Below, one piece after another: positions 8,376 through 15,582 of a stretch of 21,576 nucleotides of DNA. The notes beneath the pieces were generated by a model. That model had not been told where the DNA came from. It did not search any database and worked only from the letters and a program-made list of their open reading frames with translations. Source of the DNA: Gemmatimonadota bacterium (GTDB lineage: Bacteria; JBHIER01; G020348925). The DNA is taken from positions 242,961 to 264,536 of the forward strand of contig CP070758.1 of NCBI GenBank assembly GCA_020348925.1, written 5' to 3'. Every line of letters starts with the position of its first letter. Position 1 is the stretch's first letter. Made by a program: the position numbers and the translations under genes.

Positions 8376-9203
8376 TTATTTTTTCGCCACATTGAAAAGT
8401 GCTCGTCTCATTATTTCCAGCGGTGCTTTCTCCCCGGTCCAGAGTTCAAAGGCCAACACACCTTGGTGGAGCAACATGCTCATTCCATTTCCGATCCTCG
8501 CCCCCTTCTCTCTGACAGCCGTAATGAATGGCGTTTCCTTTTGGTTATAAACAATATCATAGATAAGCTGTTTCTCCGAGACCAATAATGGATTTAAATC
8601 CATAGGAGTTGATGTCGTGTTCACCACGAGCTGCGCCTCACATATTTCACTTTCAACCTGGAGATCATTCCAGGGCAAGGGACATGCTCCAACGCTCCGG
8701 GCCAATATCTCTGCTTTTTCAAAGGTCCTGTTTACGAGGGTCAATCGCTCCGGATTCTCTCGGTTCAGAGCCCAGCAAATCGCTCGGCCGGCGCCTCCTG
8801 CTCCCATAACGACGATTCTTTTACCGCGTGGATCAAATCCGTAATCATCCTTCAGAGATTTTACAAACCCTGTACCATCGGTGTTATATCCGACCAGGAT
8901 CTCCTCTCTGTTGACCACAGTATTGACCGCCCCGATCTCTTTAACCTCATTGCTGACCTCGTCCAAGAGGTCCAGAGCTCCTGTCTTATGAGGATGGGTC
9001 AGGTTCACCCCGAGGAGGTTGAGGGCACGAATTCCTCCGATGGCACCTTCGAGATTATGCCGTGCCACCTCAAAGGGAAGGTACATCATGTTCAGACCCA
9101 AGGCACGAAAGGCGGCGTTGTGCATGCGCGGTGAAAGGGTGTGCGCAACAGGATCGCCAAAGATACCGAGTATCTTAGTTGTCCCCGTCACATTGACGGA
9201 CAT
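8376..9203 (-). CDS. aroE: Shikimate dehydrogenase (NADP+)
   Basis: Fourth step: reduces 3-dehydroshikimate to shikimate. The ATG at 9203 is chosen because GAGGAG lies 10 nt upstream, inside trpF, giving a 29-nt overlap and 275 residues. Motifs: FGDPVAHTLSPRMHNAAF (15-32, shikimate-binding serine and HN), NLTHPHK (67-73, catalytic Lys73; most relatives read NVTIPHK), AVNTVV (92-97), YNTDGTGF (106-113, catalytic Asp109) and the nucleotide loop GAGGAGRA (134-141). The C-terminal MLLHQGVLAFELWTG is also typical. The trpF-aroE overlap couples the trp and aro segments. Confidence 0.95.
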   Translation of the reverse strand: MSVNVTGTTKILGIFGDPVAHTLSPRMHNAAFRALGLNMMYLPFEVARHNLEGAIGGIRALNLLGVNLTHPHKTGALDLLDEVSNEVKEIGAVNTVVNREEILVGYNTDGTGFVKSLKDDYGFDPRGKRIVVMGAGGAGRAICWALNRENPERLTLVNRTFEKAEILARSVGACPLPWNDLQVESEICEAQLVVNTTSTPMDLNPLLVSEKQLIYDIVYNQKETPFITAVREKGARIGNGMSMLLHQGVLAFELWTGEKAPLEIMRRALFNVAKK

Positions 9204-9780
9204 TTCGAATAAACTCCTCAATTTTGTGATGATCCTTCTTCCCCGGAGACCGTTCTACTCCTGTTGATATATCAACGGCGTACGGTCGAATTCTTCTGAT
9301 GGCCTCTCCCACATTTTCAGGAGTGAGCCCGCCGGCAAGAATGATCGGGTCCTCAATTTCTCTCACCAGATCCCAATTGAACCGCTTACCGGTTCCACCA
9401 CCGCTCGATGAGTCCAGGAGGTATGCATCGACATGGTAACGGGCGATCTCATCAATTATCGATCGATCCTTCACCCTGAAAGCTTTGATAACTCCCTTGT
9501 CAAAACCGCGACAATACTCAGGAGACTCGTTCCCGTGAAACTGAAGGGCGTCGAGGCGGCATGACAGGGCGATCTCCCAAACCTGCTCCGCAGGCGCATC
9601 GACGAACACACCCACCGTGGTGACGAATGGTGGAATCTCGAAGATGATCTTTTTGGCATCGGCCGGTTCGATCTTTCTCGGACTGTCGGCGAAGACAAAG
9701 CCCAAAGCATCAACTCCGCATTGAACCGCCGCCAAGGCATCCTTTAGATTCGTGATCCCGCAGATCTTGACCCGTGTCAT
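9175..9780 (-). CDS. trpF: Phosphoribosylanthranilate isomerase
   Basis: Third committed step of tryptophan synthesis: Amadori rearrangement of phosphoribosylanthranilate. The 201-residue protein opens VKICGIT with the catalytic base Cys7 and has the catalytic acid Asp123 in LLDSSSGGGTG. LGFVFADSPRKI, LQFHGNE, LAGGLTPENV and VDISTGVERSPGKKD are family hallmarks. It is a single-function protein, not fused to trpC. The start ATG shares bases with the trpC stop (ATGA). Confidence 0.96.
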   Translation of the reverse strand: MTRVKICGITNLKDALAAVQCGVDALGFVFADSPRKIEPADAKKIIFEIPPFVTTVGVFVDAPAEQVWEIALSCRLDALQFHGNESPEYCRGFDKGVIKAFRVKDRSIIDEIARYHVDAYLLDSSSGGGTGKRFNWDLVREIEDPIILAGGLTPENVGEAIRRIRPYAVDISTGVERSPGKKDHHKIEEFIRNVRQCDGDN

Positions 9781-10541
9781 CTTCCCCGAAGCTCCCTGAG
9801 CTTGGCACCGATATCAGATGCATCCATCAGAGACTCTCCAATCAAGACCGCATCGAACGCCGCCGCCTCCAACATGAGGATATCCTCTCGTTCCTTGAGC
9901 CCGCTTTCGCTGACAGTAATGATACCCGCAGGGATCAAACTCTTAAGCCGAAGCGACGTCGTCATGTCAACCGTCAAAGTGGAAAGATTCCGGTTGTTTA
10001 TCCCGATGACCTGAGCTTTTGTCCTCAGGACTTTTTCAAGGTCATCTTCGCTGTGAACCTCCACGAGACATGAGAGACCCACTTCCTCTGCGAGATTTAA
10101 AAAGTCGTTGATCTCCGTTCGATCCAGGATGGAAGCGATGAGTAAAATCGCATCGGCCCCCAGGGCCCTCGACTCATAAATCTGAATCGGATCGATAAGA
10201 AACTCTTTGCGCAGGACTGGCAGATCGGTCACTCCTTTCACGAGAGCCACGAATTCATCCCTCCCGCCGAAATACTTCCGGTCAGTCAGCACCGAAATGG
10301 CGGCGGCACCATTTTTTTCGTAAATTGTGGCTATTTGAGTCGGGTCAGCCCCGCCTCGTATTTCTCCACTCGAAGGAGAGCATCGTTTGATTTCGGTGAT
10401 CATTGAGATACCCTCACCTCTCAGAGAACTCGCAAAATCCCTGGTTGGAGGAAGTCCATTCAGGTCATACCTCTGGCCCTGAGTCCTCTTCCTGGCCACC
10501 TCGTCTCTCTTGTGTGCAACAATCTCATCCAGAATCGTCAT
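9777..10541 (-). CDS. trpC: Indole-3-glycerol phosphate synthase
   Basis: Closes the indole ring of tryptophan. The ATG at 10541 gives 254 residues, the normal monofunctional length; the open frame to 10571 adds ten unrelated residues. Motifs in order: ILDEIVAHKRDEV, MITEIKRCSPSSGEI (catalytic lysine), AAAISVLTDRKYFGG, VLRKEFLIDPIQIYESRALGADAILLI (catalytic lysine and glutamate), VIGINNRNLSTLTVD and VSESGL. Upstream is one of the longest gaps in the operon (197 nt), with a candidate internal promoter. No Trp residue. Confidence 0.96.
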   Translation of the reverse strand: MTILDEIVAHKRDEVARKRTQGQRYDLNGLPPTRDFASSLRGEGISMITEIKRCSPSSGEIRGGADPTQIATIYEKNGAAAISVLTDRKYFGGRDEFVALVKGVTDLPVLRKEFLIDPIQIYESRALGADAILLIASILDRTEINDFLNLAEEVGLSCLVEVHSEDDLEKVLRTKAQVIGINNRNLSTLTVDMTTSLRLKSLIPAGIITVSESGLKEREDILMLEAAAFDAVLIGESLMDASDIGAKLRELRGR

Positions 10542-10614
10542 TTTTATAATCCAGATTTCGAGGGAGAGCAAAACTCAGTTGGGTCGTCATTTCTTTTCAA
10601 AATGTGCTGCCAAT

Positions 10615-10643
10615 TGTATAGTAATTTTTTTTGACATTACCAA
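10615..10643 (-). promoter_or_regulatory. Candidate internal promoter ahead of trpC
   Basis: TTGGTA (10643-10638) and TATACA (10620-10615) are spaced by exactly 17 nt on the minus strand; each hexamer matches the sigma70 consensus at 4 of 6 positions. It lies in the 197-nt gap between the RAM-domain gene and trpC, 74 nt ahead of the trpC ATG. It could give basal, attenuator-independent expression of the downstream trp and aro genes. Match quality is moderate. Confidence 0.4.
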
Positions 10644-10738
10644 CGTCTTTGCTGAAATGAATCGGATCTCTGCCTGTAATCCCACACCGTCCGATCTCGC
10701 CGTCGGCTCATAAGGACACGTGCCCTCCCAATCCTGTA

Positions 10739-10972
10739 TCAGGGAATCTCCACCGCAAAACAGGTTAAGGTACGAGTAATGCCATCCATTGTGTGGAGTT
10801 TTTCAGTGACCACATTTCGAATTGCCTCCGGATCAGCAGTTTCTATTATCGCGATGGCATCGTACATGCCGGTCAGCGAGTCGGCTACTTGCACCTCCTG
10901 CATCCGGCGAAGTTCCTTGACGACGCTGTTTACCTTACCTGCCCCTATCTCAATCAACACATAGGCCTTCAT
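10739..10972 (-). CDS. Stand-alone RAM (Lrp/AsnC ligand-binding) domain protein
   Basis: The 77-residue protein corresponds to the C-terminal effector domain of Lrp/AsnC regulators: MKAYVLIEIGAGKVNSVVKE, then VADSLTGMYDAIAIIETADP, then IRNVVTEKLHTMDGITRTLT. This is the beta-alpha-beta-beta-alpha-beta pattern of the RAM fold, with the GMYD motif at the usual ligand-site turn. The helix-turn-helix half is absent and there is no room for it. The ATG at 10972 is preferred over 10981 because AAGGAGG is at proper spacing (8 nt). Stand-alone RAM proteins are known to form ring-shaped oligomers that bind amino acids. It lies 29 nt after trpD, so it is co-transcribed and may sense an aromatic amino acid. 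That role is inference. Confidence 0.85.
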   Translation of the reverse strand: MKAYVLIEIGAGKVNSVVKELRRMQEVQVADSLTGMYDAIAIIETADPEAIRNVVTEKLHTMDGITRTLTCFAVEIP

Positions 10973-11001
10973 CGCATGCACCTCCTTGTATTCGAGCTCT
11001 T

Positions 11002-12012
11002 TTAAGAATTCGTAATGACCATGAGTCTTTCCATTTTCTCAAGAGCGGCTCCGGCATCCAGGGACTTCTCCGCCAATGATATCCCCTCTTCGATACTTTG
11101 TGCCACTCCCCCAACAGCAATAGCCGCCCCCGCGTTCAACAGGACGACATCCCTTTTCGGTCCACGCTCACCCTGGAGGATGCGCCTGGCTATCTCAACA
11201 TTCTCCTCGGTATCGCCTCCTCTCAGTTGATCCAAGGACGTCCTTGAAATCCCGAAATCCTCCGGCTGAATGTAATAACTCTTTATGCCTCCAGGTGCAA
11301 CCTCCGAGACTTTCGTTCTTGATGTCGTCGTAATTTCATCGAGCCCGTCCTCTCCGTGAACGACATAGGCGTGGTTGCAGCCCAGTCTGCTCAAAACGTC
11401 AGCCATCGGTTCCGTCAGGGCCTCGGCATAGACACCCAACAACTGAGCGTTGGCCATTGCCGGATTGGTCAAAGGTCCCAATATATTGAACACGGTCCGA
11501 ATACCCATCTCCCGTCTGGGACCGATGGCGTATTTCATCGCCCCATGAAGTAACGGTGCGAACAGAAAGCCCATGCCGACGTCATCGATACATTGGGCAA
11601 CCACATCCGGAGGTACTTCAATATTGATTCCCAGACCCTTTAAGACATCAGCGCTGCCGCACCTGCTCGACACCGATCGGTTACCGTGTTTGGCCACTTT
11701 GACGCCTGCACCGGCGGCTACGAAGGCGCTCACCGTTGAAATATTGAACGTCCCGCTGGCGTCGCCTCCGGTCCCGCACGTGTCAACTATGGGCCCGGTA
11801 TGACTTTGAATATGGATCGCTTTGTCTCTCATCACCCTGGCGAAGCCCGTGATCTCCTCCACCGTTTCGCCCTTCAGTCTGAGGGCGGTCAGAAAAGAGG
11901 CGATCTGGGCATCCGTCGCCCTTCCTGACATGATCTCTCCCATGACGGAAGCAGCCTCTCTCTCCGTGAGGTCCGAACCCTCAACGACTTTACCTATAGT
12001 TTCCTGAATCAT
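11002..12012 (-). CDS. trpD: Anthranilate phosphoribosyltransferase
   Basis: Second step of tryptophan synthesis: joins anthranilate to PRPP. The start is the ATG at 12012, with AAGGAG 8 nt upstream; the GTG at 12021 is too close to that site. The 336 residues show the PRPP loop DTCGTGGDASGTFNIST (77-93), KHGNRSVSSRCGSADVLKGLG (108-128) and the conserved FNILGPLTNP segment. The following VVHGEDGLDEITTT and the C-terminal LLNAGAAI complete the family pattern. It is not fused to TrpG. A 69-nt gap separates it from trpG, the longest among the first genes. No Trp residue. Confidence 0.96.
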   Translation of the reverse strand: MIQETIGKVVEGSDLTEREAASVMGEIMSGRATDAQIASFLTALRLKGETVEEITGFARVMRDKAIHIQSHTGPIVDTCGTGGDASGTFNISTVSAFVAAGAGVKVAKHGNRSVSSRCGSADVLKGLGINIEVPPDVVAQCIDDVGMGFLFAPLLHGAMKYAIGPRREMGIRTVFNILGPLTNPAMANAQLLGVYAEALTEPMADVLSRLGCNHAYVVHGEDGLDEITTTSRTKVSEVAPGGIKSYYIQPEDFGISRTSLDQLRGGDTEENVEIARRILQGERGPKRDVVLLNAGAAIAVGGVAQSIEEGISLAEKSLDAGAALEKMERLMVITNS

Positions 12013-12081
12013 CCCTACCACTCCTTATTTCAATGAGAACGTATTCACTCGTTTTTTCACTTCATCAGTATTGTCGACTTC

Positions 12082-12645
12082 TCATTTTTCGATAAAATTT
12101 TTCAGTAGATTCTTCCCCGTTGCGGTCAGAATCGACTCAGGATGGAATTGAACACCCTCGACCCTGTAAACCTTATGTCGAATGCCCATAATAATTCCGT
12201 CATCTGTCCACGCACTGATCTCAAAACAATCCGGCAACGATGCTTTCTCCACTATGAGTGAATGATATCTCGTGGCCGTGAAGGGATTCTCGATGTTTTC
12301 ATAAATGGTTCGGCCATCGTGGTGAATTGAGGACGTCTTCCCGTGCATAACACCATCCGCTCGCACAACTCTTCCACCAAAGGCCTGCGCTATGGACTGG
12401 TGTCCGAGGCATACACCCAAAATGGGGATCTTTCCGGAAAAGTACTTCACCGCCTCCACTGAGATCCCGGCCTCGTCTGGAGTACACGGGCCAGGCGAGA
12501 TAACAATTCGATCTGGATTCGCCCTGTCAATTTCTTCAGGACAAATCCTGTCGTTGCGGCGAACAACCACATCGATCCCCAGCTCGCCGAGGTATTGGAC
12601 GAGGTTGTAAGTAAAAGAGTCGTAATTGTCAATCATGAAGATCAT
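12082..12645 (-). CDS. trpG: Anthranilate synthase component II (glutamine amidotransferase)
   Basis: Supplies ammonia from glutamine to TrpE. The 187 residues form a class I glutamine amidotransferase: IDNYDSFTYNL (5-15), ISPGPCTPDEAG (49-60), the nucleophile elbow GVCLGHQS with Cys79, and HPES with His168 and Glu170 completing the triad. The ATG at 12645 lies inside the end of tyrA (17-nt overlap) with AGGG upstream; a second in-frame ATG is at 12636. Homologous PabA proteins serve folate synthesis; a shared TrpG/PabA role is possible. The neighbourhood makes trpG the natural name. Confidence 0.93.
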   Translation of the reverse strand: MIFMIDNYDSFTYNLVQYLGELGIDVVVRRNDRICPEEIDRANPDRIVISPGPCTPDEAGISVEAVKYFSGKIPILGVCLGHQSIAQAFGGRVVRADGVMHGKTSSIHHDGRTIYENIENPFTATRYHSLIVEKASLPDCFEISAWTDDGIIMGIRHKVYRVEGVQFHPESILTATGKNLLKNFIEK

Positions 12646-13768
12646 CGGGTACCCTGTCTTTCTCAAAGGATCTATTGACGTTCTCGACCTCGGTGAAATA
12701 TTTTTCCCCTCGCTTCATTATATCGACGAACCGATCACGATCCTTTGCCAGAACCGTTTCTGTGATTTCACTCATGGCCGCACGCAGCTGTTTATAAAGC
12801 TCTGGTGTATAAGCGTTCGTATTCTGAATTTCATAATACAGAAAAGGATTCTCAGTAATTACGGAGACAGTGGTGGCACTCTGGTGGACGAATGTTGTGC
12901 TCGCCACTTCCGAAAATGCCTTGTACGGGATGCCGCTATTCGAAAGGGTGTGGGCAAAGATAATATTCAAAATGTGCGAAAGCCCCAGTACGTAGGAAGC
13001 CAGAACGTCATGTCGTTCCAGGGGAAGCTCCACCAACGAAGCGGACGTCTCCTGAAAGAGTGCTCTGACTTCGGAGAAGGATTCCTCGTCCCCACACTCA
13101 CACAGGCAGATGACTTTGTCAGAAAGCATCCGAGCCTCAGGCCCGAAGAGGGGATGAATACTGGCGACACGTAGCTGAGCTTTTCGGGCTTTCCGAATCG
13201 TTTCGAGAAGGCCGCTTTTGAGGCTGGCAATGTCGCACATGATGCCCGCAGGTCTCAATTGCATGAGCTCTTCGTACACTCCGGGTGTCTCATCGAGCGG
13301 TGTTGCCAGCAAAATGAGTGAGGCATCGCGAACGCCGTCTTGCAACGTCTCAAAAGACGGAAACTGTGGCAGGAAACCCGCTTTATCGTAAATAGAGACG
13401 AAGTGGCCTTGATTGTGAAAGAATCGAGCAAACCACCTTCCCATTCTCCCCCTCCCCCCTACGATAAATATCCGTCCCAGGTCACCGTCGTACGTTGCGT
13501 CCCGGAGCCCCTCCTGAAACGCGCACGATTCCCGAATGAGATGCTGCATAATCTTTCTCACCAGTTCATGAGGAAGACGAAGTCTTCGAGCCGCACGATG
13601 AGCCCGGTCGATCACATCCCTTTCGACACTCCAGTCTCGAATGGGGATACCCATCTTTCCTTTTTCCTCTCCAACCTTTACGGCCAGTTCAAGCCTTTGA
13701 GCGATGAGCTCAAGCAGCTTCGTGTCGACTTCTTCAATCTCGGTGCGCAGTCTGTCCAACGTCTTCAT
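12629..13768 (-). CDS. tyrA: Bifunctional chorismate mutase / prephenate dehydrogenase (T-protein)
   Basis: Makes prephenate from chorismate, then oxidises it to 4-hydroxyphenylpyruvate for tyrosine. Residues 1-90 are an AroQ-type chorismate mutase: LDRLRTEIEEVD, RLELAVKVGEEK, VERDVIDRA and MQHLIRE match the active-site arginines, lysine and glutamine. Residues 98-379 are the dehydrogenase with the dinucleotide loop VGGRGRMG (103-110), SIHPLFGP (203-210, His205) and LGLSHILN (261-268, His265). The fusion and the GGxGxMG and HPxFGP motifs resemble E. coli TyrA. The ATG at 13768 is chosen because the domain begins there; the ribosome site is weak. It sits between trpE and trpG, separating the two anthranilate synthase subunits. 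Confidence 0.93.
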   Translation of the reverse strand: MKTLDRLRTEIEEVDTKLLELIAQRLELAVKVGEEKGKMGIPIRDWSVERDVIDRAHRAARRLRLPHELVRKIMQHLIRESCAFQEGLRDATYDGDLGRIFIVGGRGRMGRWFARFFHNQGHFVSIYDKAGFLPQFPSFETLQDGVRDASLILLATPLDETPGVYEELMQLRPAGIMCDIASLKSGLLETIRKARKAQLRVASIHPLFGPEARMLSDKVICLCECGDEESFSEVRALFQETSASLVELPLERHDVLASYVLGLSHILNIIFAHTLSNSGIPYKAFSEVASTTFVHQSATTVSVITENPFLYYEIQNTNAYTPELYKQLRAAMSEITETVLAKDRDRFVDIMKRGEKYFTEVENVNRSFEKDRVPDDLHD

Positions 13769-13809
13769 AGAGAGATCTCTTTCACACTCGGCCCGCACGG
13801 GTTCCTATG

Positions 13810-15270
13810 TTATATGCAATCAGCGTTCGCAGTTTCCACTGCCCGGAACAGAGCCTGTGCCTTTTGAATTGTCTCACAATACTCACGCTCCGGAACCGAA
13901 TCAGCGACGATACCTGCACCCGTTTGGATATAGGCCATATGATCCTTTATTACGATGGTCCGAATCGCGATACACATATCAAGGTTTCCGGTAAAACTCA
14001 CGTAACCCACAGCTCCGGCATAGATCCCACGCCGCGCCGGCTCCAGTTCGTCAATGATCTCCATTGCCCGGACCTTCGGTGCACCGGAGACGGTACCGGC
14101 GGGAAATGTCGCCCGGAGCACATCGAAGGCGTCTTTGTCTTGGTTCAATTTCCCGACAACATTCGAAACGAGATGTATGACGTGTGAGTATTTCTCCACC
14201 TCCAAGAGTTCGGTAACCTTCACACTCCCATAGTCGCACACCCGGCCAATATCGTTTCTACCAAGATCAACAAGCATAATATGCTCCGCTTTCTCTTTAT
14301 CATCGTTTTTGAGTTCCTGTATCAATGTCTCATCTTCCTTTTGAGAATTTCCCCTGGGTCGTGTCCCGGCCAACGGCCTCGTCTCGACGAGGCCTTCTTC
14401 TACTCTCACCAACATTTCCGGGGATGAGCCAATAATGCGAATTCGATTGAAATTGAGGTAATACATATAAGGTGATGGATTCGTCCTGCGGAGCGCGCGG
14501 AAGATCCGCAAGGGATCGAATTCGATCGGGACACTGAATCTCTGGGAGAGGACGACCTGAAACACATCTCCGGCGAATATATATTCTCTGGCTCTCTCCA
14601 CCATTTTTTGAAATTGTTCGCGAGTGAGGTTCGACTCAAGGCCTGATGATTTTTCACCCCGTACGCGTCGTTTTTTCTCAGGGAACCCTTCGTGTTTAAG
14701 ACGTTCAACTGTTTTCTCAACAGTCTTTAAAGCCAACAGGCCCCCTTCATACTTCTCACGCGTCCCATTGGAGATTATAGTAAGAGATTGTACCTGATGG
14801 TCAAAAACTACGACAATCCTTGGAAAGACGAGGATGCAGTCCGGGACGTCCACATCATCTGGATTACTATCTGGAAGCGCTTCAAAAAATCTGACCACAT
14901 CATAACCAAAATACCCCACACCGCCACAGGCGAATTTCACAACATCGATCGTTGCTTGCATTTGAAAACGGCTCATGAGATTTTTCAGAATCTCAATCGG
15001 ATCCCCCTCCTCCTGCACCGTCCTCTCACCGTTCGAGACGGTGACAGTATCTCCCTTGCTCTGAAAAGAGAGAAACGGATCAAAGCCCAATATGGAATAG
15101 CGTGCAATTTTTTCCTCACCCTCCAGGCTTTCCAGGAGAAAGGAATATATTTTATCCGCACACAGAGCCTCATAGAGGTCAACGGGTGCGATACCATCAA
15201 TTGATGTGCGCCGAACGACAGGAATTATTTCACCCCCTATATTCAACGCTTCAAGATCATGCCGTGTCAT
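13810..15270 (-). CDS. trpE: Anthranilate synthase component I
   Basis: Commits chorismate to tryptophan by forming anthranilate with ammonia from TrpG. The ATG at 15270 has GGAG 10 nt upstream and gives 486 residues. The LLES motif (45-48) is the tryptophan feedback site known in E. coli TrpE, so allosteric inhibition is expected. Catalytic-domain signatures are RPLAGTRPRG (298-307), HIMLVDLGRNDIGRV (330-344) and FPAGTVSGAPKVRAMEII (389-406). It is the first structural gene of the operon, 32 nt after the attenuator T-run. It contains no tryptophan residue at all. PabB is the alternative in this family, but context and LLES favour TrpE. Confidence 0.96.
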   Translation of the reverse strand: MTRHDLEALNIGGEIIPVVRRTSIDGIAPVDLYEALCADKIYSFLLESLEGEEKIARYSILGFDPFLSFQSKGDTVTVSNGERTVQEEGDPIEILKNLMSRFQMQATIDVVKFACGGVGYFGYDVVRFFEALPDSNPDDVDVPDCILVFPRIVVVFDHQVQSLTIISNGTREKYEGGLLALKTVEKTVERLKHEGFPEKKRRVRGEKSSGLESNLTREQFQKMVERAREYIFAGDVFQVVLSQRFSVPIEFDPLRIFRALRRTNPSPYMYYLNFNRIRIIGSSPEMLVRVEEGLVETRPLAGTRPRGNSQKEDETLIQELKNDDKEKAEHIMLVDLGRNDIGRVCDYGSVKVTELLEVEKYSHVIHLVSNVVGKLNQDKDAFDVLRATFPAGTVSGAPKVRAMEIIDELEPARRGIYAGAVGYVSFTGNLDMCIAIRTIVIKDHMAYIQTGAGIVADSVPEREYCETIQKAQALFRAVETANADCI

Positions 15271-15301
15271 ACAGCTTTCTCTCCATTGCAACAGGAGTCA
15301 C

Positions 15302-15334
15302 AAAAAAACCCACAACCGAAATCGGATGCGGGTT
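15302..15334 (-). terminator. trp attenuator (intrinsic terminator before trpE)
   Basis: On the minus strand AACCCGCA (15334-15327) pairs with TGTGGGTT (15314-15307), eight pairs including one G-U. An inner CCG/CGG stem sits above a T-T mismatch. Seven T residues (15308-15302) follow directly. This has every part of an intrinsic terminator, yet it lies 30 nt downstream of a Trp-rich leader ORF and 31 nt upstream of the trpE ATG. That placement identifies it as the 3:4 attenuator hairpin. Confidence 0.9.
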
Positions 15335-15363
15335 CTATTATTTTCTCTAATGAAACCAAAATT

Positions 15364-15519
15364 TTAAATCATAAATCCCAATCCTTTCCCGGTTGGTTGT
15401 GATCGGCTGTAGTAACGCCAAGCACGCCAGCCCCAGATGCACCAAACCCCCTTGCCCCGAGAGCGCCAATCATTTTTGTGTTCCACAACCTGATAATACA
15501 ACCGAACCGAAAAAGACAT
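15364..15519 (-). CDS. trpL: Tryptophan-rich leader peptide
   Basis: A 51-codon ORF running from the ATG at 15519 to the TAA at 15364, with AAGGA about 5 nt before the ATG. It encodes Trp at positions 18, 26, 29, 31 and 34, four of them in the nine residues WCIWGWRAW, followed by RYY. Tryptophan is rare in proteins and absent from trpE, trpD and trpC next door, so this density is the signature of a trp leader. It lies between a strong promoter and a T-tailed hairpin ahead of trpE. The ribosome would pause at these codons when charged tRNA-Trp is scarce, allowing read-through into the operon. It is longer than E. coli TrpL (14 residues). Two internal alternative starts (TTG, GTG) could shorten it without losing the Trp codons. 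Confidence 0.92.
   Translation of the reverse strand: MSFSVRLYYQVVEHKNDWRSRGKGVWCIWGWRAWRYYSRSQPTGKGLGFMI
15377..15401 (-). promoter_or_regulatory. Candidate switch segments of the trp leader RNA
   Basis: Three competing pairings can be drawn by eye. CCAACC (15396-15391) pairs with GGATTGG (15384-15378, one bulged A), a protector-type hairpin. The same GGATTGGG can pair imperfectly with CCCGCATCC (15332-15324), the 5' arm of the attenuator, as an antiterminator. CACAACC (15401-15395) is perfectly complementary to GGTTGTG in the 3' arm of the attenuator. The segments lie 17-40 nt beyond the last Trp codon. Which fold is used cannot be settled without energy calculation. Confidence 0.5.
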
Positions 15520-15582
15520 TGTTTTCCTTTCTCATACTCAGTTTTTTATTCAAGATGCATCTCCCGATTCATCTTTCCATTA

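Noticed and set aside
10658-10732. A small minus-strand ORF ahead of trpC (starts MSRRRDRTVWDY) with two Trp codons, as a possible second leader peptide.
   Set aside because: Only two Trp codons, the GGGAGG upstream is too far away, and no T-tailed hairpin follows; the RNA runs into an A-rich stretch instead.
15519-15536. An upstream ATG (15535) as an alternative leader start.
   Set aside because: It is in another frame and gives a 21-residue peptide without Trp; the ATG at 15519 has the better ribosome site and the Trp codons.
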